A stretch of 64,000 bases of DNA from Pseudomonas sp. 8O (lineage in GTDB: Bacteria; Pseudomonadota; Gammaproteobacteria; Pseudomonadales; Pseudomonadaceae), in contig NZ_LR733264.1 in NCBI RefSeq assembly GCF_902506495.1, positions 1,167,312 through 1,231,311 on the forward strand. The letters run 5' to 3'. The notes below the pieces were generated by a model that was not told the DNA's origin, did not search any database, and was given only the letters and a program-made list of their open reading frames with translations. The position numbers were made by a program, and so were the translations under genes. Positions 47,114 through 57,130 of the stretch are shown piece after piece (position 1 is the first letter of the stretch; each line of letters starts with the position of its first letter).

Positions 47114-48331
47114 ATGGATCTCCAAGCAATGCTGAAAATCCTGTCCACCCAGGATGGCTCCGATCTCTATCTGTCTACCGGCGCGCCGCCCTGCGCGAAG
47201 TTCAATGGCGTGCTCAAGGCGCTGAGCCAGGAGCCGATGAAGGCGGGCGATGTGGCAGCGATTGCCGAGTCGATCATGGACAGTGCCCAGCGTGAGGAAT
47301 TCGAGCGCGAACTGGAGATGAACCTGGCGATATCGCTGGCCGGCGTGGGGCGTTTTCGCATCAACATCTTCAAGCAGCGCAACGAGGTGTCCATCGTCGC
47401 GCGCAACATCAAGCTGGATATACCGCGCTTCGAAGACCTCAAGCTACCCGAAGTGCTGCTCGGCACTGTGATGGAAAAGCGCGGCCTGGTGTTGTTCGTG
47501 GGCGGCACCGGCTCAGGCAAGTCGACCTCCCTGGCGGCGCTGATCGACTACCGCAACCGCAACAGCGGCGGCCATATCATCACCATCGAAGACCCGGTGG
47601 AGTACGTGCACCGGCACAAGAAGTCGATCATCAACCAGCGTGAGGTGGGCGTGGACACCCGCAGCTTCCACGCCGCGCTGAAGAACACCCTGCGCCAGGC
47701 GCCGGACGTGATCCTGATCGGCGAGATCCGCGACCGCGAAACCATGGAGCATGCCTTGGCCTTCGCCGATACCGGGCACCTGGCGATCTCCACGCTGCAC
47801 GCCAACAATGCCAACCAGGCCCTGGATCGCATCATCAACTTCTTCCCCGAGGATCGTCGTCCGCAGTTGCTCAACGACCTTGGCAACAACCTCAAGGCAT
47901 TCGTCTCGCAGCGTCTGGTCAAGACCGTGGATGGTAAACGCCGCGCCGCGGTGGAGGTGATGCTGGGTACGCCGACGGTGCGCGACCTGATCAAGCGCAA
48001 CGAGTTTTCCGAGCTCAAGGAAATCATGGAGAAATCCAAGAACCTCGGTATGCAGACCTTCGATCAGGCCTTGATCGATCTGGTACATGAAGGGGCAATC
48101 GACGAGGAAGAGGCGGTGAAGAACGCCGACTCGGCGAACAACGTACGCCTGAAGCTCAAGCTACACCGCGACAACCCGGCCAATGCCCGGCCTGCGCCCG
48201 CCGCAGCACCGGTGGCGGCACCCGTTGCGCCACCGAAAGCTGCCTCGGCAGGCGACTGGGGGCTGGAACTGAAGCTTGAGGACATCGAAGAGGAGCTGCC
48301 GCCAGAGGATCCGGGGCGGCAGGGGATTTAG
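47114..48331 (+). CDS. Orphan PilT/PilU-family twitching ATPase
   Basis: A 405-residue retraction-type secretion ATPase. Walker A GGTGSGKSTS is at about residues 134-143, the Asp box 'IITIEDPVEYVH', Walker B 'QAPDVILIGEIRDRETM' and the His box 'TGHLAISTLHANNA'. It resembles PilU as much as PilT and has an additional C-terminal tail of about 45 residues: an Ala/Pro-rich linker, then an acidic end (DWGLELKLEDIEEELPPED). No pilus genes adjoin it. It may serve as an accessory retraction motor. I chose the ATG before DLQAMLKILS. Longer readings overlap ppiC. Confidence 0.88.
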   Translation: MDLQAMLKILSTQDGSDLYLSTGAPPCAKFNGVLKALSQEPMKAGDVAAIAESIMDSAQREEFERELEMNLAISLAGVGRFRINIFKQRNEVSIVARNIKLDIPRFEDLKLPEVLLGTVMEKRGLVLFVGGTGSGKSTSLAALIDYRNRNSGGHIITIEDPVEYVHRHKKSIINQREVGVDTRSFHAALKNTLRQAPDVILIGEIRDRETMEHALAFADTGHLAISTLHANNANQALDRIINFFPEDRRPQLLNDLGNNLKAFVSQRLVKTVDGKRRAAVEVMLGTPTVRDLIKRNEFSELKEIMEKSKNLGMQTFDQALIDLVHEGAIDEEEAVKNADSANNVRLKLKLHRDNPANARPAPAAAPVAAPVAPPKAASAGDWGLELKLEDIEEELPPEDPGRQGI

Positions 48332-49077
48332 GGGGCGGGCTGCAGCGGCAAATAGGCCTGACGCAGACGCTGGCTGACGCCGTCCTGTTCCAGTTCGCTG
48401 ATGGCGGTGCGTAGTTGTTCGACCAGTTGCACATCGCAGTCCTTCGAGCAGCCCAGATACAGGCCGGTACTGGCCAGGGTCGGGCTTCTGCGCAGATTTT
48501 GCCCGCGATAGGCCGAGCTTTCCCAGATGTACAGCGCCTCCGGCACCCCGGTGAACCAGGCGTTGATACGTCCAAGGCTGAGCAGGTGGGCCGGGTTTTC
48601 GCCCAGTTTGAGTTGCACGATCTGCTCGTCGCTGAAACCTTGGCGCTGCAGGATGCCCACCTGCGCCGTGCCCAAGCCGACACCTACGCGGCGATAACGC
48701 TGGCGGGCCTGCATGAAGCTGGTGACCGGTTCGTCCAGGCTGAAGAAGGCGCGCTCCAGTTCCATGACCGAGGCAATCCAGGTATACAGCTCCTCGCGTT
48801 CGGGCGTTCGCGACAGGGGAATGATCAGCATGTTCCTGCCCCTGGACACATTGACCTGGGCGCGTGGCCAGGGCTCGGCGACGATGTGGGTGAGTTTGCC
48901 AATCCTTGCCAATGCAGCCAGCACCACGTCACCCGCCATGCCATGGCCGCTTTCATAGTCATGCAGCGTCAGCGGCGGCGCGTCTGGCATGTACAGCTTG
49001 ATGGGTTCGTGGGCGGATGCGGTTCCAGCTAGCATCAACGCCAGCAGTAGGCAGAAAAACGTATGCACGACGAACAT
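48328..49077 (-). CDS. Periplasmic SBP_bac_3-type protein without a transporter
   Basis: A 249-residue secreted protein. The signal peptide ends at about residue 22 (GTASAHEP), followed by a single bacterial extracellular solute-binding family 3 domain ('IKLYMPDAPPLTLHDYES', 'GVGLGTAQVGILQRQGFSD'). No permease or ATPase is near. In Pseudomonas such stand-alone proteins often pair with sensor proteins or act as orphan binding proteins. Two cysteines (LGCSKDCDV) are close together. It overlaps the ATPase gene end by four bases on the other strand. A GGDEF gene lies 68 bp downstream in the same direction. Confidence 0.82.
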   Translation of the reverse strand: MFVVHTFFCLLLALMLAGTASAHEPIKLYMPDAPPLTLHDYESGHGMAGDVVLAALARIGKLTHIVAEPWPRAQVNVSRGRNMLIIPLSRTPEREELYTWIASVMELERAFFSLDEPVTSFMQARQRYRRVGVGLGTAQVGILQRQGFSDEQIVQLKLGENPAHLLSLGRINAWFTGVPEALYIWESSAYRGQNLRRSPTLASTGLYLGCSKDCDVQLVEQLRTAISELEQDGVSQRLRQAYLPLQPAP

Positions 49078-49145
49078 CCTGTTGTCATTGTTGCTTCAGT
49101 ATAGGAGGCGTTTGCGGCCAGCTGCAGCGGCCGATCCTGAGCCGG

Positions 49146-50099
49146 CTACTCGTGCCGAATGCTGCGATTCCTACCCTGGGCTTTGGCTGTGTAAAGGGCT
49201 TTGTCCGCTACCGCCAGCAGACGCTCCAGGTAGCGTTCGCATGGTTTAAGGCTGGCGATGCCGATGCTCACCGTGACAGCCTGGTGGGCGATTTGCAGGG
49301 CCTTGACCTGATCATGCACGCGCTCGGCGATATCGCCGGCCTCATCGAGATCGGCGTTGGGCAGCCATATCGCGAACTCTTCGCCGCCGTAGCGCACCAC
49401 ACTGTCGCCACTGCGCACGCTGGCCAGAAGACGCTGCGCCATATCCACCAGAACTCGATCGCCCTCGGCGTGGCCGAAGCGATCGTTGATCTGTTTGAAG
49501 TGGTCGATATCGATCAACAAAAGGCTACCGCAGGCCAGGTCGCTGACGCTGCCGAGCCACTGCTCGACGTGCACTGACAGCGCCCTGCGATTGCTCAGCG
49601 CAGTCAGTGGGTCGGTATGGCTGAGTTGTGCAAGTTGCTCGGCTTCGCTCTGAATTTCCACGGCGTAGGTGGCCAACTGGGCGTAGGCGCTCTGCAGCGC
49701 CAGGTTGGCCTTGGCCAGTTGGGCTGCGCTTTCCTGCGCCTGTTCGCGAGCCTTGAGCAGCTCTGCTTCGAAACGCTGGCGGTCCTTGGCGACGAAGAAC
49801 AGCCAGATGACCTCCGGCGCGCCATCGACTTCGCTGATGCGCGCGTTGGCCATGACGGGTATTGCCTGGCCGCCTTCTGATTGCAGTTGCAGGTAAAGCT
49901 CACTGAACTCACCGTTGCGCAGCAGCAAGGGCCAGGCGTGGGTTTGCAGGAAGATGCGGCTGGCTGGCGGAAAGAACTGATCCATGCCTTCGGCCGCGCC
50001 TGCACCTGCCAGGCGCTTGAAATCGCAATTGCAATGCTTGATTCGGCCGTTGCAGTCAGTGACCAGTACCGGGCCGGGTAGGCGATCAAGATAGAACAC
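49146..50099 (-). CDS. PAS-coiled coil-GGDEF diguanylate cyclase
   Basis: A 317-residue cytoplasmic protein. A PAS domain covers residues 1-104, with 'GPVLVTDCNGRIKHCNCDF' near the start. A coiled coil spans 105-160, and the GGDEF domain 161-315 has the active site GGEEF at 238-242 and an intact inhibitory site R229-S-G-D232. It should make c-di-GMP and be feedback-regulated. Its start lies 14 bases inside the end of the RsbQ-like hydrolase gene, so the two are made together. By analogy with Bacillus RsbQ and the PAS domain of RsbP, the hydrolase probably controls this PAS domain through a small molecule. Confidence 0.93.
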   Translation of the reverse strand: MFYLDRLPGPVLVTDCNGRIKHCNCDFKRLAGAGAAEGMDQFFPPASRIFLQTHAWPLLLRNGEFSELYLQLQSEGGQAIPVMANARISEVDGAPEVIWLFFVAKDRQRFEAELLKAREQAQESAAQLAKANLALQSAYAQLATYAVEIQSEAEQLAQLSHTDPLTALSNRRALSVHVEQWLGSVSDLACGSLLLIDIDHFKQINDRFGHAEGDRVLVDMAQRLLASVRSGDSVVRYGGEEFAIWLPNADLDEAGDIAERVHDQVKALQIAHQAVTVSIGIASLKPCERYLERLLAVADKALYTAKAQGRNRSIRHE

Positions 50100-50913
50100 G
50101 TGCTTGTGCTCCCATCAGGTAGCGATGCATGGCGGCGCTCACCAGTTCAGGATGGCTCATGTGCGCGCAATGGCCGCTGACGTCCAGCGTTTCCAGAGCG
50201 CTGCCGATGAGGGCGGCATGCAGATAGTCGGCAACTGGCGTGGGAACCAGTGCATCACGCTGGTGGTGCAGGATCAGGCAGGGCGACAGGCACAGCTGCA
50301 GCGCCGGGCGGATATCGGAGAAGAAGGTGGCCTGAGCGAAGGCATGAGCCATGATTGGGTCGGTCGAGCAGAAACTGTCGGAGAGCTGCTGGGTGACGGC
50401 GGGAGCCTCGTCGGCCGATACCAATGGTGCGAACTGCTGGGCCCAGCCCAGATAGTTATGGGCCATCAGTTCCAGTAGCCCCTCCAGGTCACTGCGCTCG
50501 AATCCTCCGTGATAGTCGGGCGGATCGTTGAGAAAGCAGGGGGACGGACCGAGAAGAATAAGCCGGGAGAACAGCTCGGGGCGCCTGATGGCAGCGAGAA
50601 TGCCGACGCTGCAACTGATCGAGTGGCCAACGAAGGTCAGATCACCCGAGAGTTCGAGGGCGTCGCACACTTCCAGAAGGTCCTCTACGTAACCCTCCAG
50701 TTGGGCATAGCGGGCAGGGTGGAAGGCGTTGGCATCGGAGCGGCCGCTGCCGACATAGTCAAACAGCACCTGGTGCCAGTGCTGGCTGAAGGCTGGCGTG
50801 ACCTTGCTCCACATATCCTGATTGCAACCGAAGCCGTGGCCGTAGATGAGCGTTGGGGCATTGGCCGTTTCCGCTTTCAAGCGTTGAACGTTGTTGCGCT
50901 GGATGATGTTCAT
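50086..50913 (-). CDS. RsbQ-like alpha/beta hydrolase
   Basis: A 275-residue alpha/beta hydrolase. The catalytic triad is S98 (FVGHSISCSVG), D220 (HHQRDALVP) and H248 (SGHCAHMSHP). The 'GHGFGCNQDMWSKVTPAF' and 'FDYVGSGRSD' stretches are hallmarks of the RsbQ/KAI2/D14 group. In Bacillus subtilis RsbQ is needed by the PAS-phosphatase RsbP in energy-stress signalling. Here the gene overlaps one for a PAS-GGDEF protein, suggesting the same hydrolase/PAS pairing wired to c-di-GMP. Substrate unknown. Confidence 0.9.
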   Translation of the reverse strand: MNIIQRNNVQRLKAETANAPTLIYGHGFGCNQDMWSKVTPAFSQHWHQVLFDYVGSGRSDANAFHPARYAQLEGYVEDLLEVCDALELSGDLTFVGHSISCSVGILAAIRRPELFSRLILLGPSPCFLNDPPDYHGGFERSDLEGLLELMAHNYLGWAQQFAPLVSADEAPAVTQQLSDSFCSTDPIMAHAFAQATFFSDIRPALQLCLSPCLILHHQRDALVPTPVADYLHAALIGSALETLDVSGHCAHMSHPELVSAAMHRYLMGAQARVLS

Positions 50914-51019
50914 GCCGCCACCTTGCCATGTGCCGAGTCGACCTTGGCCAGGACTCAGCTGCTGTGAAGACGAAAAAATGGCGCCAGTATAGTGATTTTT
51001 TCTGGCTGGTGGCTTTTTG

Positions 51020-52981
<1,962 letters not shown>

Positions 52982-53128
52982 GGCCAGTCCTCGTCATTGC
53001 TTGTTCGTAAGCTTCAGGTTAGTACGCATGGGCAATCAGGCCTTTAACCTGAGCGACCTTCGCGGCTATCGCACCGGCCTTTTCATATGTTCGGAAGCAA
53101 ACGACAGGTCGATACGGTACACCTGCCT

Positions 53129-53175
53129 GTAGGAGCGGCTTTAGCCGCGATAATCGCGGATGAATCCGCTCCTGC
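53129..53175. repeat. Extragenic hairpin repeat (GTAGGAGC family)
   Basis: GTAGGAGCGG (53129-53138) pairs with CCGCTCCTGC (to 53175), with an inner GCGGCTTTAGCCGC stem. This is a typical Pseudomonas REP-like sequence, of the same family as the one at 57069. Confidence 0.78.
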
Positions 53176-53200
53176 GCATATGCGGGCTGTTGTTCAGCAC

Positions 53201-53265
53201 GTAGGGTGGATCACGCTTCACCGATCCACCACAACGGTGGATGAGAAAAGCATCATCCACCCTAT
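53201..53265. repeat. Extragenic hairpin repeat (GTAGGGTGGAT family)
   Basis: Bounded by GTAGGGTGGAT (53201-53211) and ATCCACCCTAT (53255-53265), with internal GATCCACC/GGTGGAT segments. It ends six bases before the liuE stop codon. Same family as 54240 and 21956. Confidence 0.8.
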
Positions 53266-53270
53266 CGGAT

Positions 53271-54170
53271 CTAGCGGCTCAGAAATGCCCGCGCCACCCG
53301 CGAGCCGTTGGTCTTGCCCAGTATTTCGCAGATGCGGTTCCCCGAGGCGATCAGTTTGTTCATGTCCACACCTGTCCCGATACCCAGGCCCTGCATCAGG
53401 TAGAGCACGTCCTCGGTGGCGACGTTGCCGGTCGCGCCCTTGGCATAGGGGCAGCCGCCCAGGCCGGCGACAGAGCTGTCGAATACACTGATGCCTTCGA
53501 GCAGGCTGGCATAGATGTTGGCCAGGGCCTGGCCATAGGTGTCGTGGAAATGCCCGGCGAGCCTGTCGCGCGGGATGTCGCGGCCAACCACCTCGATCAG
53601 CGCGCGCGTCTTGCCGGCGGTGCCGGTGCCGATGGTGTCGCCCAGCGATACTTCGTAGCAGCCCATGGCGTAAAGCTCGCGGGCGACGCTGGCGACCTGC
53701 TCGGGCGCGACTTCGCCATCGTATGGGCAGCCGAGCACGCAGGAGACGTAGCCGCGTACACGCACGTTCGCCGCCTTGGCCGCCTCCATCAGCGGTACGA
53801 AGCGCTGCAGGCTGTCGGCGATGGAGCAGTTGATGTTCTTCTGTGAGAAAGCCTCGCTGGCGGCGGCGAACACCGCCACTTCCTCGACTTTGGTTTCGAG
53901 TGCGGCTTCGAGACCTTTCAGGTTTGGCGTGAGCGCTGCATAGGTGACGCCAGGTTTACGCAGGATGCCGGCGAACACCTCGGCGGAGCCGGCCATCTGC
54001 GGCACCCATTTGGGCGAGACGAAGCTACCTACCTCGATATAGCTCAGGCCGGCGGCTGTCAGGCCGTCCACCAGGCGCACCTTGTCGGCGACGCTGATCG
54101 GCTGTTTCTCGTTCTGCAGGCCATCGCGCGGGCCGACTTCGACCAGACGCACGGATTCAGGCAGGTTCAT
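53271..54170 (-). CDS. liuE: Hydroxymethylglutaryl-CoA lyase
   Basis: A 299-residue HMG-CoA lyase that splits HMG-CoA into acetoacetate and acetyl-CoA, the last step of the liu pathway. The TIM-barrel start 'VRLVEVGPRDGLQNEKQ' carries the conserved Arg-Asp, and 'GGCPYAKGATGNVATED' holds the catalytic-loop cysteine. The length is typical. It follows liuD with a repeat-containing gap of 148 bp. Confidence 0.95.
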   Translation of the reverse strand: MNLPESVRLVEVGPRDGLQNEKQPISVADKVRLVDGLTAAGLSYIEVGSFVSPKWVPQMAGSAEVFAGILRKPGVTYAALTPNLKGLEAALETKVEEVAVFAAASEAFSQKNINCSIADSLQRFVPLMEAAKAANVRVRGYVSCVLGCPYDGEVAPEQVASVARELYAMGCYEVSLGDTIGTGTAGKTRALIEVVGRDIPRDRLAGHFHDTYGQALANIYASLLEGISVFDSSVAGLGGCPYAKGATGNVATEDVLYLMQGLGIGTGVDMNKLIASGNRICEILGKTNGSRVARAFLSR

Positions 54171-54239
54171 AGGCTGTCCTCGTTTTCATCGTAGGGTGCG
54201 CCGTGCGCACCACTCGCGGCAAGATGGTCGAACTGCTAC

Positions 54240-54321
54240 GTAGGGTGGACATCGCCTTTCATGTCCACCTTGATGCAGGCGAATGACTTCATGGTGGATC
54301 GATGAAGCGCGATCCACCCTA
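54240..54321. repeat. Hairpin repeat overlapping the liuD stop codon
   Basis: GTAGGGTGGAC (54240-54250) is matched by GATCCACCCTA at the other end, with internal GTCCACC/GGTGGAT pairs. The right end includes the TAG that stops liuD (54319-54321). A partial copy of the same motif, GTAGGGTGCGCC, lies just left at 54191. Confidence 0.75.
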
Positions 54322-56247
54322 GGGTTCGAACTCCACCAACACCGCACCTTCGCTGACCATTTCGCCTTCACGGCAGTACAGCGCCTTGACCGTCCCGGCT
54401 TCGGGCGCGCGGATGCTGTGCTCCATCTTCATCGCCTCCAATACCACCAGCGCTGTGCCAGTCTCGACCGCTTGACCGGGTTCGACCAGTACGCGGACGA
54501 TGCTGCCGTTCATGGGCGCACTGAGGCCACCATGCTGAGCATGACTGGCCTCGGCGGCAGCGATGGGGTCGAAGCGGCTGATGGCATGCAGCTCGCCGTG
54601 CCATTGCAAATAGAGGGTTTCGCCACGGCGAATGGCACGCAGACGCTGGCGTATGCCGTCGATGTCCGCCAGCAGTTCTTCGCCCTGCAAGCGGGCCTGG
54701 TTGCTCGCGCGCACCTTGCGGCTTTCGCCCTGGCAGTTCAGGTGCAGGTCGATTTCCGCTGCACCACCGGCGCGCCAACCACTACGAGCGGCCCAGGGCG
54801 AATGGCTGTCGTCCGCGCGCTGCACGGGGCTTTCGCTCTGTACCCAGGCATCGGCAGCGAGTTGCCAGAACGCGTCCGGCAACTCGCTTGGCGCAGGCAG
54901 CAACTGCTGCTGATGGCGTGGGATAAAGCCCGTGTCCAGCTCGCACGCGGCGAAGGCTGGATGAGCAAGGATGCGGCGCAGGAATGCCAGGTTGGTCTTC
55001 ACGCCGCCGACCAGGGTGCCTTCGAGCATGGTCAGCAGACGCAGGCGCGCCTGCTCACGGTTTTCGCCCCAGGCGATCAGCTTGCCCAGCATCGGGTCGT
55101 AAAAGGGCGAGACGCTGTCACCCTCGGCCACGCCGCTGTCGACGCGACGCCCGTCACCGTTGCCGGCTTCGCGGTACAGCGCCAGGGTGCCGGTGGCGGG
55201 AAGGAAATCGTGGTCCGGGTCTTCGGCGTACAGCCGCACCTCGATGGCATGGCCGTTCAGCGGCACCTGCTGCTGGGTGATCGGCAGCGGCTCGCCACGG
55301 GCGACGCAAATCTGCCAGGCCACCAGGTCGAGGCCGGTGATGGCCTCGGTGACCGGATGCTCGACCTGCAGGCGGGTGTTCATCTCCATGAAGAAGAAGT
55401 CGCCACGCTCGTCGAGCAGAAACTCCACCGTGCCGGCGCCGACATAGCCGATGGCCTGCGCCGCCTTGACCGCCGCTTCGCCCATGGCGCGGCGCAGCTC
55501 GGGGCTCAGGCCCGGTGCCGGCGCCTCCTCAACCACCTTCTGGTGGCGCCGCTGGATCGAGCAGTCGCGCTCGTTGAGGTACAGGCAGTTGCCGTGCTGG
55601 TCGGCGAATACCTGGATCTCCACATGGCGCGGTTTGAGCACGTATTTTTCCACCAGCATGCGCGAGTCGCCGAAGGCCGACTGCGCTTCACGTTGCGCGG
55701 ATTCCAGCGTCTCGGCGAGCTGCGCTTCTGATTCAGCCACCTTCATGCCCTTGCCGCCGCCACCAGCGGCTGCCTTGAGCAGCACTGGGTAGCCGATGCG
55801 TTTGGCGGCCTCGCGGAAGGTATCAAGATCCTGCTTTTCACCGTGGTAGCCGGGCACCAGCGGCACGCCGGCAGCCTCCATCAGCGACTTGGCCGCTGAC
55901 TTGCTGCCCATGGCGTCGATGGCCGAGGCGGGCGGGCCGAGAAAGATCAATCCGGCCTGTTCGATGGCGCGGGCGAAGCCGGCGTTCTCCGAGAGAAAAC
56001 CGTAGCCGGGGTGGATGGCCTGCGCGCCACTGGCCTTGGCGGCAGCGATGATCTTATCGATCAGCAGGTAGCTTTCGGCCGGTTTGGCACCACCGAGATT
56101 CACCGCCACATCGGCTTCGCGCACGTGCCGCGCACCTGCGTCGATGGCGCTGTGCACGGCGACGGTGCGGATGCCCATGGCCTTGGCCGTGCGCATCACG
56201 CGGCAGGCGATCTCGCCACGATTGGCGACCAGCAGGGTGTCGATCAT
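54319..56247 (-). CDS. liuD: Methylcrotonyl-CoA carboxylase, biotin (alpha) subunit
   Basis: A 642-residue biotin carboxylase plus carrier protein. The N-terminal biotin-carboxylase domain has 'VANRGEIACRVMRTAKAMGI', the glycine-rich ATP loop 'AAAGGGGKGMKV' and 'MEMNTRLQVEHPVTE'. The C-terminal carrier domain has the biotinylated lysine K607 in EAMKMEHS. It carboxylates biotin with ATP and bicarbonate; LiuB then transfers CO2 to 3-methylcrotonyl-CoA. It overlaps liuC by four bases. The stop codon lies inside a hairpin repeat. Confidence 0.96.
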   Translation of the reverse strand: MIDTLLVANRGEIACRVMRTAKAMGIRTVAVHSAIDAGARHVREADVAVNLGGAKPAESYLLIDKIIAAAKASGAQAIHPGYGFLSENAGFARAIEQAGLIFLGPPASAIDAMGSKSAAKSLMEAAGVPLVPGYHGEKQDLDTFREAAKRIGYPVLLKAAAGGGGKGMKVAESEAQLAETLESAQREAQSAFGDSRMLVEKYVLKPRHVEIQVFADQHGNCLYLNERDCSIQRRHQKVVEEAPAPGLSPELRRAMGEAAVKAAQAIGYVGAGTVEFLLDERGDFFFMEMNTRLQVEHPVTEAITGLDLVAWQICVARGEPLPITQQQVPLNGHAIEVRLYAEDPDHDFLPATGTLALYREAGNGDGRRVDSGVAEGDSVSPFYDPMLGKLIAWGENREQARLRLLTMLEGTLVGGVKTNLAFLRRILAHPAFAACELDTGFIPRHQQQLLPAPSELPDAFWQLAADAWVQSESPVQRADDSHSPWAARSGWRAGGAAEIDLHLNCQGESRKVRASNQARLQGEELLADIDGIRQRLRAIRRGETLYLQWHGELHAISRFDPIAAAEASHAQHGGLSAPMNGSIVRVLVEPGQAVETGTALVVLEAMKMEHSIRAPEAGTVKALYCREGEMVSEGAVLVEFEP

Positions 56248-57044
56248 GCGGATGGCTCCTGCCAGGTGGGTTGGCGTTTTTCCAGGAATGCGCGCAAGCC
56301 TTCCTGGCCTTCGGCGCTGACGCGCAGACGGGCGATGGCATTCTCGGTGTAGCGGCGCAGGGCGGGGGTCAACTCGCCGCTGCCTACTTCACGCAACAAA
56401 TCCTTGCTGGCGCGCATGGCTTGCGGGCTGTTGTGCAGCAAGTTGGCGACCCAGGCTTCGACCTGGGTGTCCAGTTCGTCGACCGGGTAGCTCTCGGCGA
56501 GCAGGCCCAGTTCGCGGGCGCGTCTGCCGTCGAAGCGTTCGGCAGTGAGCGCATAGCGCTTGGCCGCACGCTCGCCGATGGCCTGCACGACGAAGGGGCT
56601 GATCACCGCCGGAGCCAGGCCGATGCGCACCTCGGACAGTGAGAAGAGGGCGTCTTCGCTACCGATGGCCATGTCGCAGCAACTGGCCAGCCCCACCGCG
56701 CCGCCAAAGGCCGCGCCTTGCACCACGGCCAGGGTCGGGATCTTCAGACCGTGCAGGTTGTACATCAGCTCGGCCAACTCGCGGGCGTCGTTGAGGTTGG
56801 TGTTGTAGTCCAGCCCGGCCGCCTGCTGCATCCAGGACAGGTCGGCGCCGGCCGAGAAGTGCTTGCCACGGCCGCGCAGCAGGAGAAAGCGCAGGCTCTT
56901 GTCTTCACCCACGGCGTCGAGGGCGAGGATCAGCTCGCGGATCATCTCGGCGTTGAAGGCGTTGTTCTTTTCCGGGCGGTTCAGCCACAGGGTGGCGAAG
57001 CCGCGTTTGTCGGTTTCAAGCTGTACGGTGGTGAAGTTGGTCAT
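56244..57044 (-). CDS. liuC: Methylglutaconyl-CoA hydratase
   Basis: A 266-residue crotonase-fold enzyme ('FATLWLNRPEKNNAFNAEMI', oxyanion-hole stretches 'GKHFSAGADLSWM' and 'GAAFGGAVGLASCCDMAIG'). It hydrates 3-methylglutaconyl-CoA to HMG-CoA. The ATG is the one giving MTNFTTVQLE. A far longer open reading extends into the liuB region but lacks family sequence. Coupled to liuD (ATGA overlap). Confidence 0.94.
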   Translation of the reverse strand: MTNFTTVQLETDKRGFATLWLNRPEKNNAFNAEMIRELILALDAVGEDKSLRFLLLRGRGKHFSAGADLSWMQQAAGLDYNTNLNDARELAELMYNLHGLKIPTLAVVQGAAFGGAVGLASCCDMAIGSEDALFSLSEVRIGLAPAVISPFVVQAIGERAAKRYALTAERFDGRRARELGLLAESYPVDELDTQVEAWVANLLHNSPQAMRASKDLLREVGSGELTPALRRYTENAIARLRVSAEGQEGLRAFLEKRQPTWQEPSA

Positions 57045-57068
57045 GTCTGTCGCTCTCAGAACTCTGGT

Positions 57069-57121
57069 GTAGGAGCCGGCTTGCCGGCGATGCTTTTGAT
57101 CGCCCGCAAGCGGGCTCCTAC
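57069..57121. repeat. Extragenic hairpin repeat (GTAGGAGC family)
   Basis: GTAGGAGCC (57069-57077) and its complement GGCTCCTAC (to 57121) flank CCGGCTTGCCGG and CCCGCAAGCGGG stems. It fills the liuB-liuC gap. Confidence 0.8.
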
Positions 57122-57130
57122 AGACTGGTG

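Noticed and set aside
54283..55731. A 482-codon plus-strand frame opposite liuD
   Set aside because: Same reason: the liuD strand carries biotin carboxylase and carrier motifs, and this frame has none.
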